From the NCBI GenBank assembly GCA_034007705.1, contig JAVEQK010000015.1:8467-72466 (forward strand): a stretch of 64,000 nt of DNA, written 5' to 3'. Made by a program: the position numbers and the translations under genes. The DNA is from UBA10518 sp022837185. Its GTDB lineage: Bacteria; Desulfobacterota; Desulfobulbia; Desulfobulbales; Desulfobulbaceae. Below, one piece after another: positions 38,262-47,318 of this stretch. The notes below the pieces were generated by a model. That model was not told where the DNA came from and did not search any database. It was given only the letters and a program-made list of their open reading frames with translations. Each line of letters starts with the position of its first letter. Position 1 is the stretch's first letter.

Positions 38262-40787
38262 TCAATCGGAAAAATCGTATCTGCCGTTCATGAAGGCCTC
38301 AACCATTCTGCCGACCATGCCCTCGTCCCTGATCACCATGTCCATCAGCGTCGTTGCCGCCAGCAGGCGGCCCACCACGTCGAGTTTCCGCTGCACATCT
38401 TTTTGATTATACCGCATCAGCTGGGCATCAAGCAAATCACCGCTCCTCTGCACGGAAAAGCCAAGGCGCTGCAGAATTTCGGTAACGAACTGCAGCCGCA
38501 GGGTGATGCCGGCCGGGTCCCCTCCGCCTCCGGCAAAACGCAGCTTGATATAATTGTTTTCGGCAACTGCCCCGCACAGGGAGTCGAGGATGACGAAATG
38601 GTACCCGAACCGCAGGTTCAGGTTGAGATAATCTGCTGAAACAACCGCGTAACTGGCGTAGGCCGGATCGCTGCTGCTGACGATCCCTCCGGCCATGGTG
38701 GCTTCGCTGAAACCTTTCCAGTCGAAATGATCATGATGCCGCCAGCGGATCCCGGGATGGGTCAACCCCCGCAGAAGGGCCTGGAGGGGAAAAGAGCGCG
38801 GGGCAGAGTCAGGGGGTTCGGCGCCGTTTGCCCTCGGCCCGGCGATATCGTCGTCCAGGTCAAGGAGATAGATCTGCAGGGGTATGGGAGCCTTCAGCAG
38901 GGTGGTAGCGGACCTTTTCGCGAACATCGAGGAGGTGTGGGAAAACATGGCCTGCACCCCCTTTTCATGGACAAAACGGATTATGTCATGCAAGGAGCGG
39001 CAATTTTCCGGGGCAAACGAGGAGTCAGCCGGATCAATGAGCTGCAGGGGGAAAATAAAGGGGCTCGCCTGACTGAATGCCCGGCGCACCGGCGTGTCCC
39101 GCTGTTCGATTCGCCGGGTCGGATACCTCTTTACGATGCGTTCCGCGCAGCCGTCGAAGACCATGCCCAGGTCGGCGCAGACAGTGACCACCCTGCCGGC
39201 GGGCAGGACCGCGGAAGCGTTGCCGGTCTTGACCAGCACCGGGACGCCCGCCTCGCGCGCGACCGAGGCAAAATGGCCGGCGGCGCTGCCCTGCTCCGCC
39301 ACCACGGCGCAGACCCTGTCAAGCGCCACGACATAGGAGGGCGGAATCACGGAAGTGACCAGCACCGAACCGTCGGCCACCGCGGCCAATTGTCCCTCAT
39401 GCTCGATGATATGCACCGGGCCGCAGGCCGCGCCCCGGGACGCCGTTTCCCCACCGGTGAGCAGGACCGGAATTCCGCTGAGATCGTCCTGCTCTTCCTC
39501 AATTGTTTCCTGGATGCGCATGGGTCTGGTCTGGAGCAGAAAAACATCACCCCAGCGGTCCAGGCTCCATTCAATCTCCTGGGGTGCCTGGAAAAATCCT
39601 TCAATCCGCCGCGCCCACGCGGCAAGCAGCACTGCCTGCCCTCTGCTCAGGTCCGCAGGAAAATGCTTCCTTCCTCCCGCCGGCTCGACCGCCTCGGCAC
39701 CAGCGCCATCGCAAGCGGAACCGCCCGCAGCCGCGGACCGTTCGACGATGACTTCATCCTTCTCCGGGTTGACGACCACCGTTGCCGGGCTGCATTGCCC
39801 GCTGACCAGTTTGTCGCCGAGACCTTCGATATAATGGATGATCACCTTTTCTTCGGCGCCGCCGGCCGAACCCCTTGTCGTCACCACGCCGCTCAGCCCG
39901 GCGTCGATCATCCGCAGCACCAGAACCGCCATTGGGGTCTCTTCATCGAGAAACCCGGACTTGATGCGATAATAGATCGCCCTGGGTGAATATTTGGAGG
40001 CCAGGACTTTTTTGTAGGCAGCCAGGACCTCCCCCGCCCCCACTTCCAGAACCGATTCATACTGTCCGGCAAAGGAAATCTCCGAATCCTCACCGACAGC
40101 GCTGCTGCGGACGGCGAAAAATTCGGCGCCCGTGCGCTGACCCAGGTCGGCGACACTGTTCTGCATATCCCTGGCCAGCCGATACGGGAGCTCCGCTCCG
40201 TTGATCAGCCCCATCAGTTGTCCCGCCGCCTGGGACAATGACTCTTCGGAATCGATGTCTACCCGGCTGAGCAGATCGTTGATGAGGGGGCGGAGATTGT
40301 TTTCCTCCATGAAATTATGGAAGGCGGAGGTGGAAACAATGAACCCCTCGGGGACCGGCAGGTCGAGCTCATGTTTGAGGATGCTGAGGTGCAGTCCTTT
40401 TCCCCCTGTCTGCCCATCGTCGGCATACGAGGTGTCCAGGGGGAGGATGAACGCTGAGATGACTGGTGCAGTGAGCGGCGTCAGGGCGATGCGCCCGTAA
40501 AATTCGATTTTCCTGGCATACGCCCGCAAAGTCAGGTAGGAGGCCGGCGCCATCCGGTTCAGGCAGCCGATCATGGCCAACACGCCGGTGGCCAGCTCAC
40601 CGTGCCGCCGCCGGATCAGGTTGAGATCGACCTTATGATTCCGGTAGTACAGCTCCTCCAGCTCGGCGAGTCGCCTGTGGCTCAACCGGTCGTGGTGCAG
40701 CAGCTCCTTGAAGGCGTTGTATTTCGCCCGGACGACCGCCTTGGGGGAAATGAACTGCAGGACGATACGGTTGAGGATACCGAGCAT
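38262..40787 (-). CDS. PEP-synthase-like phosphotransferase lacking the PEP barrel
   Basis: 841 residues. A helical N-terminus (1-110) is followed by an ATP-grasp PPDK_N domain (about 110-440: GGKGLHLSIL, FFAVRSSAVGEDSE, EIEWSLDRWGDVFLLQTRPM). A swivelling phosphohistidine domain comes next (GSAAGHFASVAREAGVPV, H near 504). The usual C-terminal PEP/pyruvate-binding TIM barrel is not recognisable; about 280 residues of different sequence replace it. The protein may therefore pass phosphate from ATP through its histidine to something other than pyruvate. First gene of the three-gene signalling operon. Confidence 0.85.
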   Translation of the reverse strand: MLGILNRIVLQFISPKAVVRAKYNAFKELLHHDRLSHRRLAELEELYYRNHKVDLNLIRRRHGELATGVLAMIGCLNRMAPASYLTLRAYARKIEFYGRIALTPLTAPVISAFILPLDTSYADDGQTGGKGLHLSILKHELDLPVPEGFIVSTSAFHNFMEENNLRPLINDLLSRVDIDSEESLSQAAGQLMGLINGAELPYRLARDMQNSVADLGQRTGAEFFAVRSSAVGEDSEISFAGQYESVLEVGAGEVLAAYKKVLASKYSPRAIYYRIKSGFLDEETPMAVLVLRMIDAGLSGVVTTRGSAGGAEEKVIIHYIEGLGDKLVSGQCSPATVVVNPEKDEVIVERSAAAGGSACDGAGAEAVEPAGGRKHFPADLSRGQAVLLAAWARRIEGFFQAPQEIEWSLDRWGDVFLLQTRPMRIQETIEEEQDDLSGIPVLLTGGETASRGAACGPVHIIEHEGQLAAVADGSVLVTSVIPPSYVVALDRVCAVVAEQGSAAGHFASVAREAGVPVLVKTGNASAVLPAGRVVTVCADLGMVFDGCAERIVKRYPTRRIEQRDTPVRRAFSQASPFIFPLQLIDPADSSFAPENCRSLHDIIRFVHEKGVQAMFSHTSSMFAKRSATTLLKAPIPLQIYLLDLDDDIAGPRANGAEPPDSAPRSFPLQALLRGLTHPGIRWRHHDHFDWKGFSEATMAGGIVSSSDPAYASYAVVSADYLNLNLRFGYHFVILDSLCGAVAENNYIKLRFAGGGGDPAGITLRLQFVTEILQRLGFSVQRSGDLLDAQLMRYNQKDVQRKLDVVGRLLAATTLMDMVIRDEGMVGRMVEAFMNGRYDFSD

Positions 40788-40889
40788 GGAGAATCACGGT
40801 CTTGAGGTTCAGGCGTTCAGGCGAAGGCCGAAGGCTTCAGGGTGTACAGGTACTGATGCATATTATGGCAACAGAACCGGTTTTTCCCT

Positions 40890-40910
40890 TTCAGCCTTCA
40901 GCCTTCAGCC
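40890..40910 (+). repeat. Three tandem copies of heptamer TTCAGCC
   Basis: TTCAGCC is repeated exactly at 40890-40896, 40897-40903 and 40904-40910 in the gap between the TauE-like gene and the PEP-synthase-like gene. Related GTTCAGG and GAAGGC words occur at 40807-40840 and could pair with it. Confidence 0.8.
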
Positions 40911-40925
40911 TTGTTCCCTGTGCAA

Positions 40926-41315
40926 TTAATACAGACCCAACAATTTCAGTCCGAGCAGGATCAGGCCGACACAGGCAACCCTTTTCACAACGATCGGACT
41001 GACCCGTTTGGCGATCTGCGGACCGATATAGCCTCCCAGCAGAGCTGCGGGGAACATGGCGAGAAAAAACAGCAGATCAAAGTTGCCGAACTGGTAATGG
41101 CGAAGCGTCCCCATGGCGGTGTTGAAAAAGATCGCCAGGAGCGAACTCCCCACCACGATATACATGGGCAGGCGCATGGCAACGGTCATCAAGGGTACCA
41201 TGAAGGGCCCTCCGCCGAAACCGAACATGGAGGACATGACCGCAATCAGAAAACCGCCGATGCAGCCGACAATCATATTCGCATGAAATTCCTGACCCCA
41301 GAATTCAACTTTCAT
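40926..41315 (-). CDS. TauE/SafE transporter, half protein
   Basis: 129 residues with about four membrane segments. The family motif GFGGGPFMVPLM lies near residues 32-43 and a second glycine-rich segment (AALLGGYIGPQIAKRV) near 90. TauE/SafE proteins normally have two such halves in about 250 residues; the other half is in the gene 12 bases upstream (41328-42533). The pair probably assembles one transporter for an organic or inorganic sulfur anion. RBS AAGGAGG precedes ATG 41315. Confidence 0.85.
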   Translation of the reverse strand: MKVEFWGQEFHANMIVGCIGGFLIAVMSSMFGFGGGPFMVPLMTVAMRLPMYIVVGSSLLAIFFNTAMGTLRHYQFGNFDLLFFLAMFPAALLGGYIGPQIAKRVSPIVVKRVACVGLILLGLKLLGLY

Positions 41316-41327
41316 TGTTATTCCTCC

Positions 41328-42533
41328 TTATTTCTTGGCCTTGGCGGCTTCTTCAGCCCGTTTCTTGAATTCCTTCAGAATGGCCTGCTCTTTCTTGTTC
41401 TTGGCCAGATAACCGGCCGTCGTCTGCCAGAACATCAATCCGGCCAGCACCAGCAGAATCCAGCCGAAGGCGAACTTGAACTGGGCGAGGGTGATCATTT
41501 CAGTGAGCTTGGGGCCGATGAAACCACCGAGCAGCATGGCGCAGCCGATCCCGATGCCGAGTTTCCAGTTGATGAACTTGATCTTCGAATAGTTGTAGAT
41601 GCCGCTGCCCTGAGAAAAAAGCACCGTCGGCATGACCGTGCCGGCCACCACCGTATGGGGCAGCATCGGAAAGATGGAAACAAGCAGCGGATTGAGAATG
41701 AAACCGCCCCCGGCGCCCATGAGTACGCCGAAGATGGCGACGACCAGAGTGAGCAGGAAGGGCCACAGCAGGTTCATGCTGGTGCCGGCGTTTTTCAGAT
41801 ACATGGTCGGGAAGCTGATCTTGTTTTCAAACTCGGCCGGCTGGCTGCGGAGATTCCTGTCCACCACCGCGGCGATCCTGTACTTGCCCGGCGCCAGACC
41901 GGAACGGATATTGATGTCCGCTGAAAAGGTGCCGTCCGGTGCTACGTTGACGTCCGCGCCAAGCACTTTGTCGTAGCTCCTGAAGCGGGACTTGATGAGC
42001 TGCATGGAGCGCTTTTTGTTCTCGTCGGCATCCAGCGCGGGCAGCAGGGTACCGCGGCTGCCGATGACGCTCGCCATGAGGGTCGCCTGATAGTGGTCAA
42101 CCTTGATACCCGCCGGCACATTGTAGGCCACGTCGGCGCCGGTCTCCTTCAGCGCCTTGGAAAAACTCCATTTGCCGCCTTCGGCCTTGATCGCATCGAG
42201 CTTGGGCTGCAGCTCGCTGGGCATGAAAATTTTGTAGTACGCCGGCATATCGTGGGTAATGTAGAAGATATACGGAATCTTGCCGGTCTCCTCGTCCCTC
42301 TTATTGTCGAACTGGTTGGCACGCACGGTCTTGTCCACGGCCCACACCTCCAGAAAAACCGGCTGGCCGGGCGGAGCCTTGCCCGTTACCTTGATAACCC
42401 CGCCGTTCTTTAATTCAGTTCTGTCAATCTGCAGGGTCGGGGCCCCCTGATCCTGTGCAAAGGCTGCCGAAACCGGCAACAGGCAGGCCAGTACAACAAA
42501 TACCATTTTGAGCAACTTCAACTTTTCCTTCAT
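41328..42533 (-). CDS. TauE/SafE half transporter with large secreted N-terminal domain
   Basis: 401 residues from ATG 42533 (AGGAGG upstream). A signal peptide (cleavage near AFAQDQ) leads to a periplasmic domain of about 230 residues with beta-rich features (NGGVIKVTGKAPPGQPVFLEV). About four membrane segments follow with the motif GAGGGFILNPLLVSIFPMLP and GGFIGPKL, and a lysine-rich tail ends the protein. It supplies the second half of the split permease. The periplasmic part may bind the substrate. Located 107 bases after the GAF protein, likely in the same operon. Confidence 0.85.
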   Translation of the reverse strand: MKEKLKLLKMVFVVLACLLPVSAAFAQDQGAPTLQIDRTELKNGGVIKVTGKAPPGQPVFLEVWAVDKTVRANQFDNKRDEETGKIPYIFYITHDMPAYYKIFMPSELQPKLDAIKAEGGKWSFSKALKETGADVAYNVPAGIKVDHYQATLMASVIGSRGTLLPALDADENKKRSMQLIKSRFRSYDKVLGADVNVAPDGTFSADINIRSGLAPGKYRIAAVVDRNLRSQPAEFENKISFPTMYLKNAGTSMNLLWPFLLTLVVAIFGVLMGAGGGFILNPLLVSIFPMLPHTVVAGTVMPTVLFSQGSGIYNYSKIKFINWKLGIGIGCAMLLGGFIGPKLTEMITLAQFKFAFGWILLVLAGLMFWQTTAGYLAKNKKEQAILKEFKKRAEEAAKAKK

Positions 42534-42640
42534 TTTTTCCTCCTCATTGTGAGACGGACCATTGGTTACACTGATCACGCATTGCAGTTTATTGCCCGCA
42601 GGCTGGTCTATTCATGGCACCTCCTCCCATGTTGAAACGA

Positions 42641-44308
42641 TTAATGAAATTCAATGATTCTGGCATCGCCGACATACTCCTTGCTGGCAAAACCGGTCAT
42701 TGCCGTCATTTTTTTGGTCAAGTCGGCCATTGCCCGCATATTGCGCAGGATGATGTCCATTTCCCGCCGCTGCTCCGCATTCTCCATCTCGTCCCGCAGG
42801 AGCTGGGCCGTGCCCAGGGCCGCAAACAGCGGGGAATTGAGTTCGTGGGCGACGGTAGCGGCCGTTTCCAGGACCCCGGCCAGCTTTTCCCGGGCGATCT
42901 TTTCCTGTTCCAGCGATTTCTGCGAGGTGACGTCGCGCACCGTCTCGACAGCGTACTCAACCCGCCCCGTACTGTCGAATACGGGGAATATGCTCCGTTC
43001 CAGCCATTGCGCGTGATCGTTCACCGGGACACGGTCCGTGCGGGTCCGCGTCTCGCCTGTTTCCAGGACCTTTTGGACCGGACACTGCCCCTCTTCGCTT
43101 TTCCAGGGGATGACAAGGTCATACGGCCGGCCGAGCAGGGCATTTTCGGAGAGGTTTTCCTGTTCCAGGAAACTTCTGTTGACCATGACCACGTGCTTTC
43201 GACCATCCACGACGATGATCCTGTCCTGCAGGGCATCCATTATGGCCTGCAGAAACCGTTCGTTTTCCTCGATCTGGTTGAACAGCAGGTTGATTTTCCT
43301 GAAGGTCAGGGCGTTGAGGATGGCGCTGCCGCTCTCTTCGGCCACCGCCGCGGCAAAGGTGACCTCGCTGGCGGTGAAGCAGTGATGTTCAGTGGTCAGC
43401 AGCCGCAGGACCCCGATGATTTCCTCCCCCTTTTTTATGGGGACGGCCAGGATGCTTTTGATGCCCTCGCTGCGGATGGCGTCGTGATACTGCACCCGCG
43501 GATCGTTGGGCGCATCGTACACCGCCACCGGCTCCCCCTTCAGGGCCTGGAAAATGGAATCCTCCCTCCTGATGCTGCCCCGCTTGAGGTACTCGGGCGA
43601 CAGGCCCGATGCGGCTGCCAGCTCCAACTGGTTGGTTTCCGGCTGGAGGAGACGGATTGTGCAGGCCTTCATTCCCATGATTTTCGGGAGCTTGTCGACA
43701 ATGGTCTGCAGAATGGCATTGAGATCGAGGGTCGAGTTGACCAGCCGCGAAATTTCGTGCACTTCCTTGAGAAAATCGACCTGGTTTTCCATTTCCTTGA
43801 ATACCCGGCCGTTGGAAATGGCCACCCCGATCTGTTCGGCAAGGGTCATGGAAAACGATATTTCCATGGGGGTAAACGTCCGGGTCTTCCTGGTCAGCAG
43901 CCGCATGATGCCGATGATGTGCTCCTGAAAGATGATGGGCAGGGAGAGGACGCTTTTTATCCCCTCCCTGGCCGCCTCGGCGCTGTGCTGATACTGCGGA
44001 TCGGCGTCCACGCCTGTTTTCGCCACCGGGCGGCCCTTCATGAGCATGTCCATGGTCTCCCGGGTGTCAATTCCCCCCCTGGACAGGTACTCATCGGAAA
44101 GGCCATGGGCCGCCCCCAGGACAAAGGTGTTGGTGCCTGCATCCAGCAGCCGGATGGTGGCGGCGTCCACCTCCAGAAGCTCAGGCAGGCGCCGCACCAC
44201 CAGGTCCATGACCTGCTGCGGGTCAAGCACCATGCTGATGAGCCGGGCGACCTCCTGGAAGATTTCCAGGTATCCTCTTTCCCTGTTTTTCCCGTTCTCT
44301 GCTGTCAT
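42641..44308 (-). CDS. GAF-GAF-PAS protein ending in a DHp domain without ATPase
   Basis: 555 residues, no membrane segments. GAF domain 1 (about 15-175), GAF domain 2 (about 185-345), PAS domain (about 350-470), then a kinase dimerisation helix pair with VAHELNSPLFAALG (H near 496). The chain ends about 60 residues after the histidine, with no N, G1 or G2 box, and the next bases hold no continuation in any frame. It could be phosphorylated by another kinase, for example that at 47319, or act as a dimerising sensor only. It follows the Fe-S subunit gene by 16 bases. Confidence 0.85.
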   Translation of the reverse strand: MTAENGKNRERGYLEIFQEVARLISMVLDPQQVMDLVVRRLPELLEVDAATIRLLDAGTNTFVLGAAHGLSDEYLSRGGIDTRETMDMLMKGRPVAKTGVDADPQYQHSAEAAREGIKSVLSLPIIFQEHIIGIMRLLTRKTRTFTPMEISFSMTLAEQIGVAISNGRVFKEMENQVDFLKEVHEISRLVNSTLDLNAILQTIVDKLPKIMGMKACTIRLLQPETNQLELAAASGLSPEYLKRGSIRREDSIFQALKGEPVAVYDAPNDPRVQYHDAIRSEGIKSILAVPIKKGEEIIGVLRLLTTEHHCFTASEVTFAAAVAEESGSAILNALTFRKINLLFNQIEENERFLQAIMDALQDRIIVVDGRKHVVMVNRSFLEQENLSENALLGRPYDLVIPWKSEEGQCPVQKVLETGETRTRTDRVPVNDHAQWLERSIFPVFDSTGRVEYAVETVRDVTSQKSLEQEKIAREKLAGVLETAATVAHELNSPLFAALGTAQLLRDEMENAEQRREMDIILRNMRAMADLTKKMTAMTGFASKEYVGDARIIEFH

Positions 44309-44324
44309 GGCCGCGACCGGTCTG

Positions 44325-44783
44325 CTACAGGTCAGCTTCCTTCAGGGTAACGAACTTCAGGGCGTGGGTCGTGCACTTGGTGACGCAGGCCGGTTTGAGC
44401 CCCTGATCGACCCGGTCCATGCAGTAATCGCATTTGACCGCCTTGTTGGTTTCCGGATTGTGCTGGGGGATCTGCCACGGACAGGCGCCCTGGCAGGCCA
44501 TGCAGCCGATGCACTTGTCAAAATCCACATAGACGATGCCGTCCGCCCTCTTGGTCATGGCCCCGGTCGGACAGACCGGCACACAGAACGGATCATCGCA
44601 GTGGTAGCAGGCCTTGAAGGAAAATTCCGTCTTGGGCACGCCCTTTATGGATTTGAGCGGCTTGTGGTCAATCTCGCAGAGAATGGGGCCGACCGGCAGC
44701 TTCTTGTTGGTCTTGCAATGGACCTCGCAGCCATGACAGCCGATGCACCTTCTGGTATTGAGATGGATCATGTATTTGTTCAT
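44325..44783 (-). CDS. Iron-sulfur electron-transfer subunit of the PsrA-type enzyme
   Basis: 152 residues from ATG 44783 (GGAGG upstream, overlapping the catalytic-subunit stop by four bases). Sixteen cysteines in four clusters include CIGCHGCEVHC, CYHCDDPFCVPVCP, CIGCMACQGACP and CDYC with CVTKC, the pattern of the DmsB/PsrB/PhsB family with four 4Fe-4S centres. No signal peptide. It carries electrons to or from the molybdenum subunit. No NrfD-type membrane anchor gene follows. Confidence 0.93.
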   Translation of the reverse strand: MNKYMIHLNTRRCIGCHGCEVHCKTNKKLPVGPILCEIDHKPLKSIKGVPKTEFSFKACYHCDDPFCVPVCPTGAMTKRADGIVYVDFDKCIGCMACQGACPWQIPQHNPETNKAVKCDYCMDRVDQGLKPACVTKCTTHALKFVTLKEADL

Positions 44784-46894
44784 AACTCTACCCTCCTTTT
44801 CGGGTTCCTGACACTCCGGCGCACAACGACGAAGGCCTCGCAAAGGTTGACTGCCCCTCCGGCCTGGTCCCAGTCGTCAAGCTTGCCGACCATCAGCTTC
44901 TGGTCGCTCAGGCCCGCATGATAGGCCCGGGTCTGCAGGGGAATCTGGCGGCCGAAGCCATGGACCGTGTACACTGATTCCGGGTGGATGAAATCGGTGA
45001 CGTTGGCATGGATTGTGCCGGAATAACTGCTGTCCTCGGAGATGACGTCCACCAGGTCGCCGTTGCTGATGCCCAGCTTGCTGGCCGCCCTGGTGTTGAT
45101 CCACAGCGTGTTTTCCGGCATCAGCTCGGAGAGCAGCGGGTTGTTGATGGTATGCCCGTGGGTATGGACGGCGGCGCGGCCGTAGACCAAACGGAACATG
45201 CCCTTGGGGGGCTTGATCGGCGACTCGTACGGCTTCAGGGAAGGAAGCCCGGCTTCCGTCAGCTTGGTGCTGATGATTTCAATCTTCCCGGTCGGGGTCT
45301 TGAAATATCCCTCCAGTTTGTCCCGGTCAAACATGACCGGCTTGTCGGTCAGGGTGACAAACCCTTTTGCCTCGAAGTCCTTCATGGTATAGCCGGTGGG
45401 CTCCAGCTGCCAGGCCCACAGGTCTTCGATGGTGTTGTAGGGGAAGTAGTCCCCGATATCCAGCCGGTCGGCGAGCTGCTTGAAAATCTCCCAGCCGGGC
45501 TTGGTGTCGAACCTGGGCTCCACCGCCTTGCGGCGCACCGCCAGCCTCGGCTTCAGCCCCTTCTGCTGGCAGATGGGGTTGTCGCGTTCAAGATAGGTCG
45601 ATTCCGGCAGAATGACGTCCGCATACCAGCCGAATTCGCTGTAATGGGTGTCGATGGAGACCAGCAGGTCGCATTTATCGAACGCCCTCTTCTGAAACTG
45701 GGGATCGGGCATGGCGTTGAAGGGATCATGGCGCATGGCGATCCAGGCCTTGATGGGATAGGGGTCTTCGCTCAGCATGGTGTTGAAGAAGAGATGGGCA
45801 AGACCCGGTCCCTTGTCAAAGTGCTTGTACTTCCACCCGACGCCGTCGCCCCTTTTGATGTCCGGCTTGGGGCAGTCGAGATTGCGGATTCCCTTGACCC
45901 CGCAGTCTCCCGCGCCCTTGGGGATGACGAGGCCGCCCTCGGTCTCGATGTTGCCCATCAGGACGTTGAGAATATGCAGGGCCCGGCTGGCATAAAAGGA
46001 ATCCTTGTAGCGCGACAGGTTCCAGCCCGGATGAAAGATGACCTTGGGACGGTCTTCGGCCACTTCCTCGATGAAACCCTTGATGGCGTTTTCCTTGACC
46101 CCGCATTCCTTTGCCGCCCATTCGGGCGTATACTGCTCGATGAAGGAGCACAGCTCATCAAAACCGCTGACATAGCGCTGGATGAAGTCCGCGTCGAACA
46201 GCTCTTTTCTGATGACCTCGTGAATCATGGCCAGGGCCAGGGCATAATCCGTGCCGGGCCGGACCTGGAAAAACCGGGTGGCCTTGAGGCCGGTCATCGA
46301 CTGGCGCACGTCCACGTAGGTGAGCCTGCCGCCCCGGTCCAGCATGTCCATGGTCTGGAGGTTTTCTCCGATGCGCAGCGAGGCGAACATGTTGCGGCCG
46401 AAGAGCACCAGGTGGTTGGCGTTCTTGATATCGTAGACGAAATCCTTTCTGCCCACGCCGTTGATGGAAAGGCTGGCGTGATGCGTATTGCGGCCGCAGG
46501 TGCAGTCATGGTTCGTGTAATTGGGGGAGCCGTAGGCATGGATGAAGGTCTTGTACATATTCTGCCAGGGTCCGCCCCGGGAGGAGAGAACCACCGATTC
46601 CGGCCCGTATTCCTGTTTGATTTTTTTCAGCTTGTCGGCGATATAATCGTAGGCGGTCGTCCAGCTGACCTTCCGCCAGCGCCCCGCTCCCCGCCCCCCT
46701 TCACGGATCAGGGGCTGCTGGGGCCGCTCCGCATCATCGATCAGGGCCACCCCGGCGGAACCTTTCGCGCACAGGGCGCAGTCCAGCAGGTGCGGATTGC
46801 CCTCGATCCATGTCACTCGGTTGTCTTCAGTCTCCACCCGTATGGGGCAGCGCACGGTGCACATGCCGCAAATGGAGTACACTGATTTTTTCAT
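44780..46894 (-). CDS. Molybdopterin oxidoreductase, PsrA/PhsA type, cytoplasmic
   Basis: 704 residues. The N-terminal 4Fe-4S site is CGMCTVRCPIRVE with the fourth Cys in CALCAKG. The body resembles polysulfide/thiosulfate reductase catalytic subunits (FFQVRPGTDYALALAMIHEV, FIQRYVSGFDEL). The likely Mo ligand is a cysteine in CTCGRN (near residue 132). The protein starts MKKSVYSICG with no Tat leader, so unlike PsrA it should stay in the cytoplasm. Substrate could be a sulfur compound; the TauE/SafE genes of the operon agree with that. Formate or another substrate is not excluded. Confidence 0.9.
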   Translation of the reverse strand: MKKSVYSICGMCTVRCPIRVETEDNRVTWIEGNPHLLDCALCAKGSAGVALIDDAERPQQPLIREGGRGAGRWRKVSWTTAYDYIADKLKKIKQEYGPESVVLSSRGGPWQNMYKTFIHAYGSPNYTNHDCTCGRNTHHASLSINGVGRKDFVYDIKNANHLVLFGRNMFASLRIGENLQTMDMLDRGGRLTYVDVRQSMTGLKATRFFQVRPGTDYALALAMIHEVIRKELFDADFIQRYVSGFDELCSFIEQYTPEWAAKECGVKENAIKGFIEEVAEDRPKVIFHPGWNLSRYKDSFYASRALHILNVLMGNIETEGGLVIPKGAGDCGVKGIRNLDCPKPDIKRGDGVGWKYKHFDKGPGLAHLFFNTMLSEDPYPIKAWIAMRHDPFNAMPDPQFQKRAFDKCDLLVSIDTHYSEFGWYADVILPESTYLERDNPICQQKGLKPRLAVRRKAVEPRFDTKPGWEIFKQLADRLDIGDYFPYNTIEDLWAWQLEPTGYTMKDFEAKGFVTLTDKPVMFDRDKLEGYFKTPTGKIEIISTKLTEAGLPSLKPYESPIKPPKGMFRLVYGRAAVHTHGHTINNPLLSELMPENTLWINTRAASKLGISNGDLVDVISEDSSYSGTIHANVTDFIHPESVYTVHGFGRQIPLQTRAYHAGLSDQKLMVGKLDDWDQAGGAVNLCEAFVVVRRSVRNPKRRVEL

Positions 46895-46946
46895 ATCATC
46901 CTCCCTTGTCGTATTGGTTCCATGATCGGTCGGGTACGTGTTTCAG

Positions 46947-47315
46947 TCAGGCTTTGTCGCCCCCGAGAACCTTGCTGACCTTTTCCTCCAGTTCTTCCTT
47001 GTCGATGGGCTTGACGCAGTATTCATTGGCCCCGAGGCTGATGGCCTCACGGGCCGTTTCCACCGTCGGGTAGCCGGTGAGCATGATGGCCCGCATCTCC
47101 GGCACGATCTTTTTCATCTGCGCCAGGACCTCTATGCCGCTCATTTTCTTGAGTTTTATGTCCAGAATGGCGAGATCGACCGGATGTGCCCTGACATAGT
47201 CGACCGCCTCCTCTTCCTCGGTGAAGGTGTGGACGTTGTGTCCCTGTTTGCTCAGGATTTTCCTGATCAGTATCACCGCGTCATACACGTCATCCAGTGC
47301 GATAATCTCTGCCAT
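46947..47315 (-). CDS. Single-domain response regulator
   Basis: 122 residues, a receiver domain alone. Phospho-acceptor D52 (AILDIKLKKMSG), acidic residues D8 and D9, T80-like MLTGYP and K103-like VKPID are all present. No output domain. It is four bases after the kinase gene and 52 bases before the molybdoenzyme gene, so it likely takes phosphate from the kinase and passes it on or acts by protein binding. The regulator that reads the sigma-54 promoter of this operon is not encoded here. Confidence 0.93.
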   Translation of the reverse strand: MAEIIALDDVYDAVILIRKILSKQGHNVHTFTEEEEAVDYVRAHPVDLAILDIKLKKMSGIEVLAQMKKIVPEMRAIMLTGYPTVETAREAISLGANEYCVKPIDKEELEEKVSKVLGGDKA

Positions 47316-47318
47316 ATC

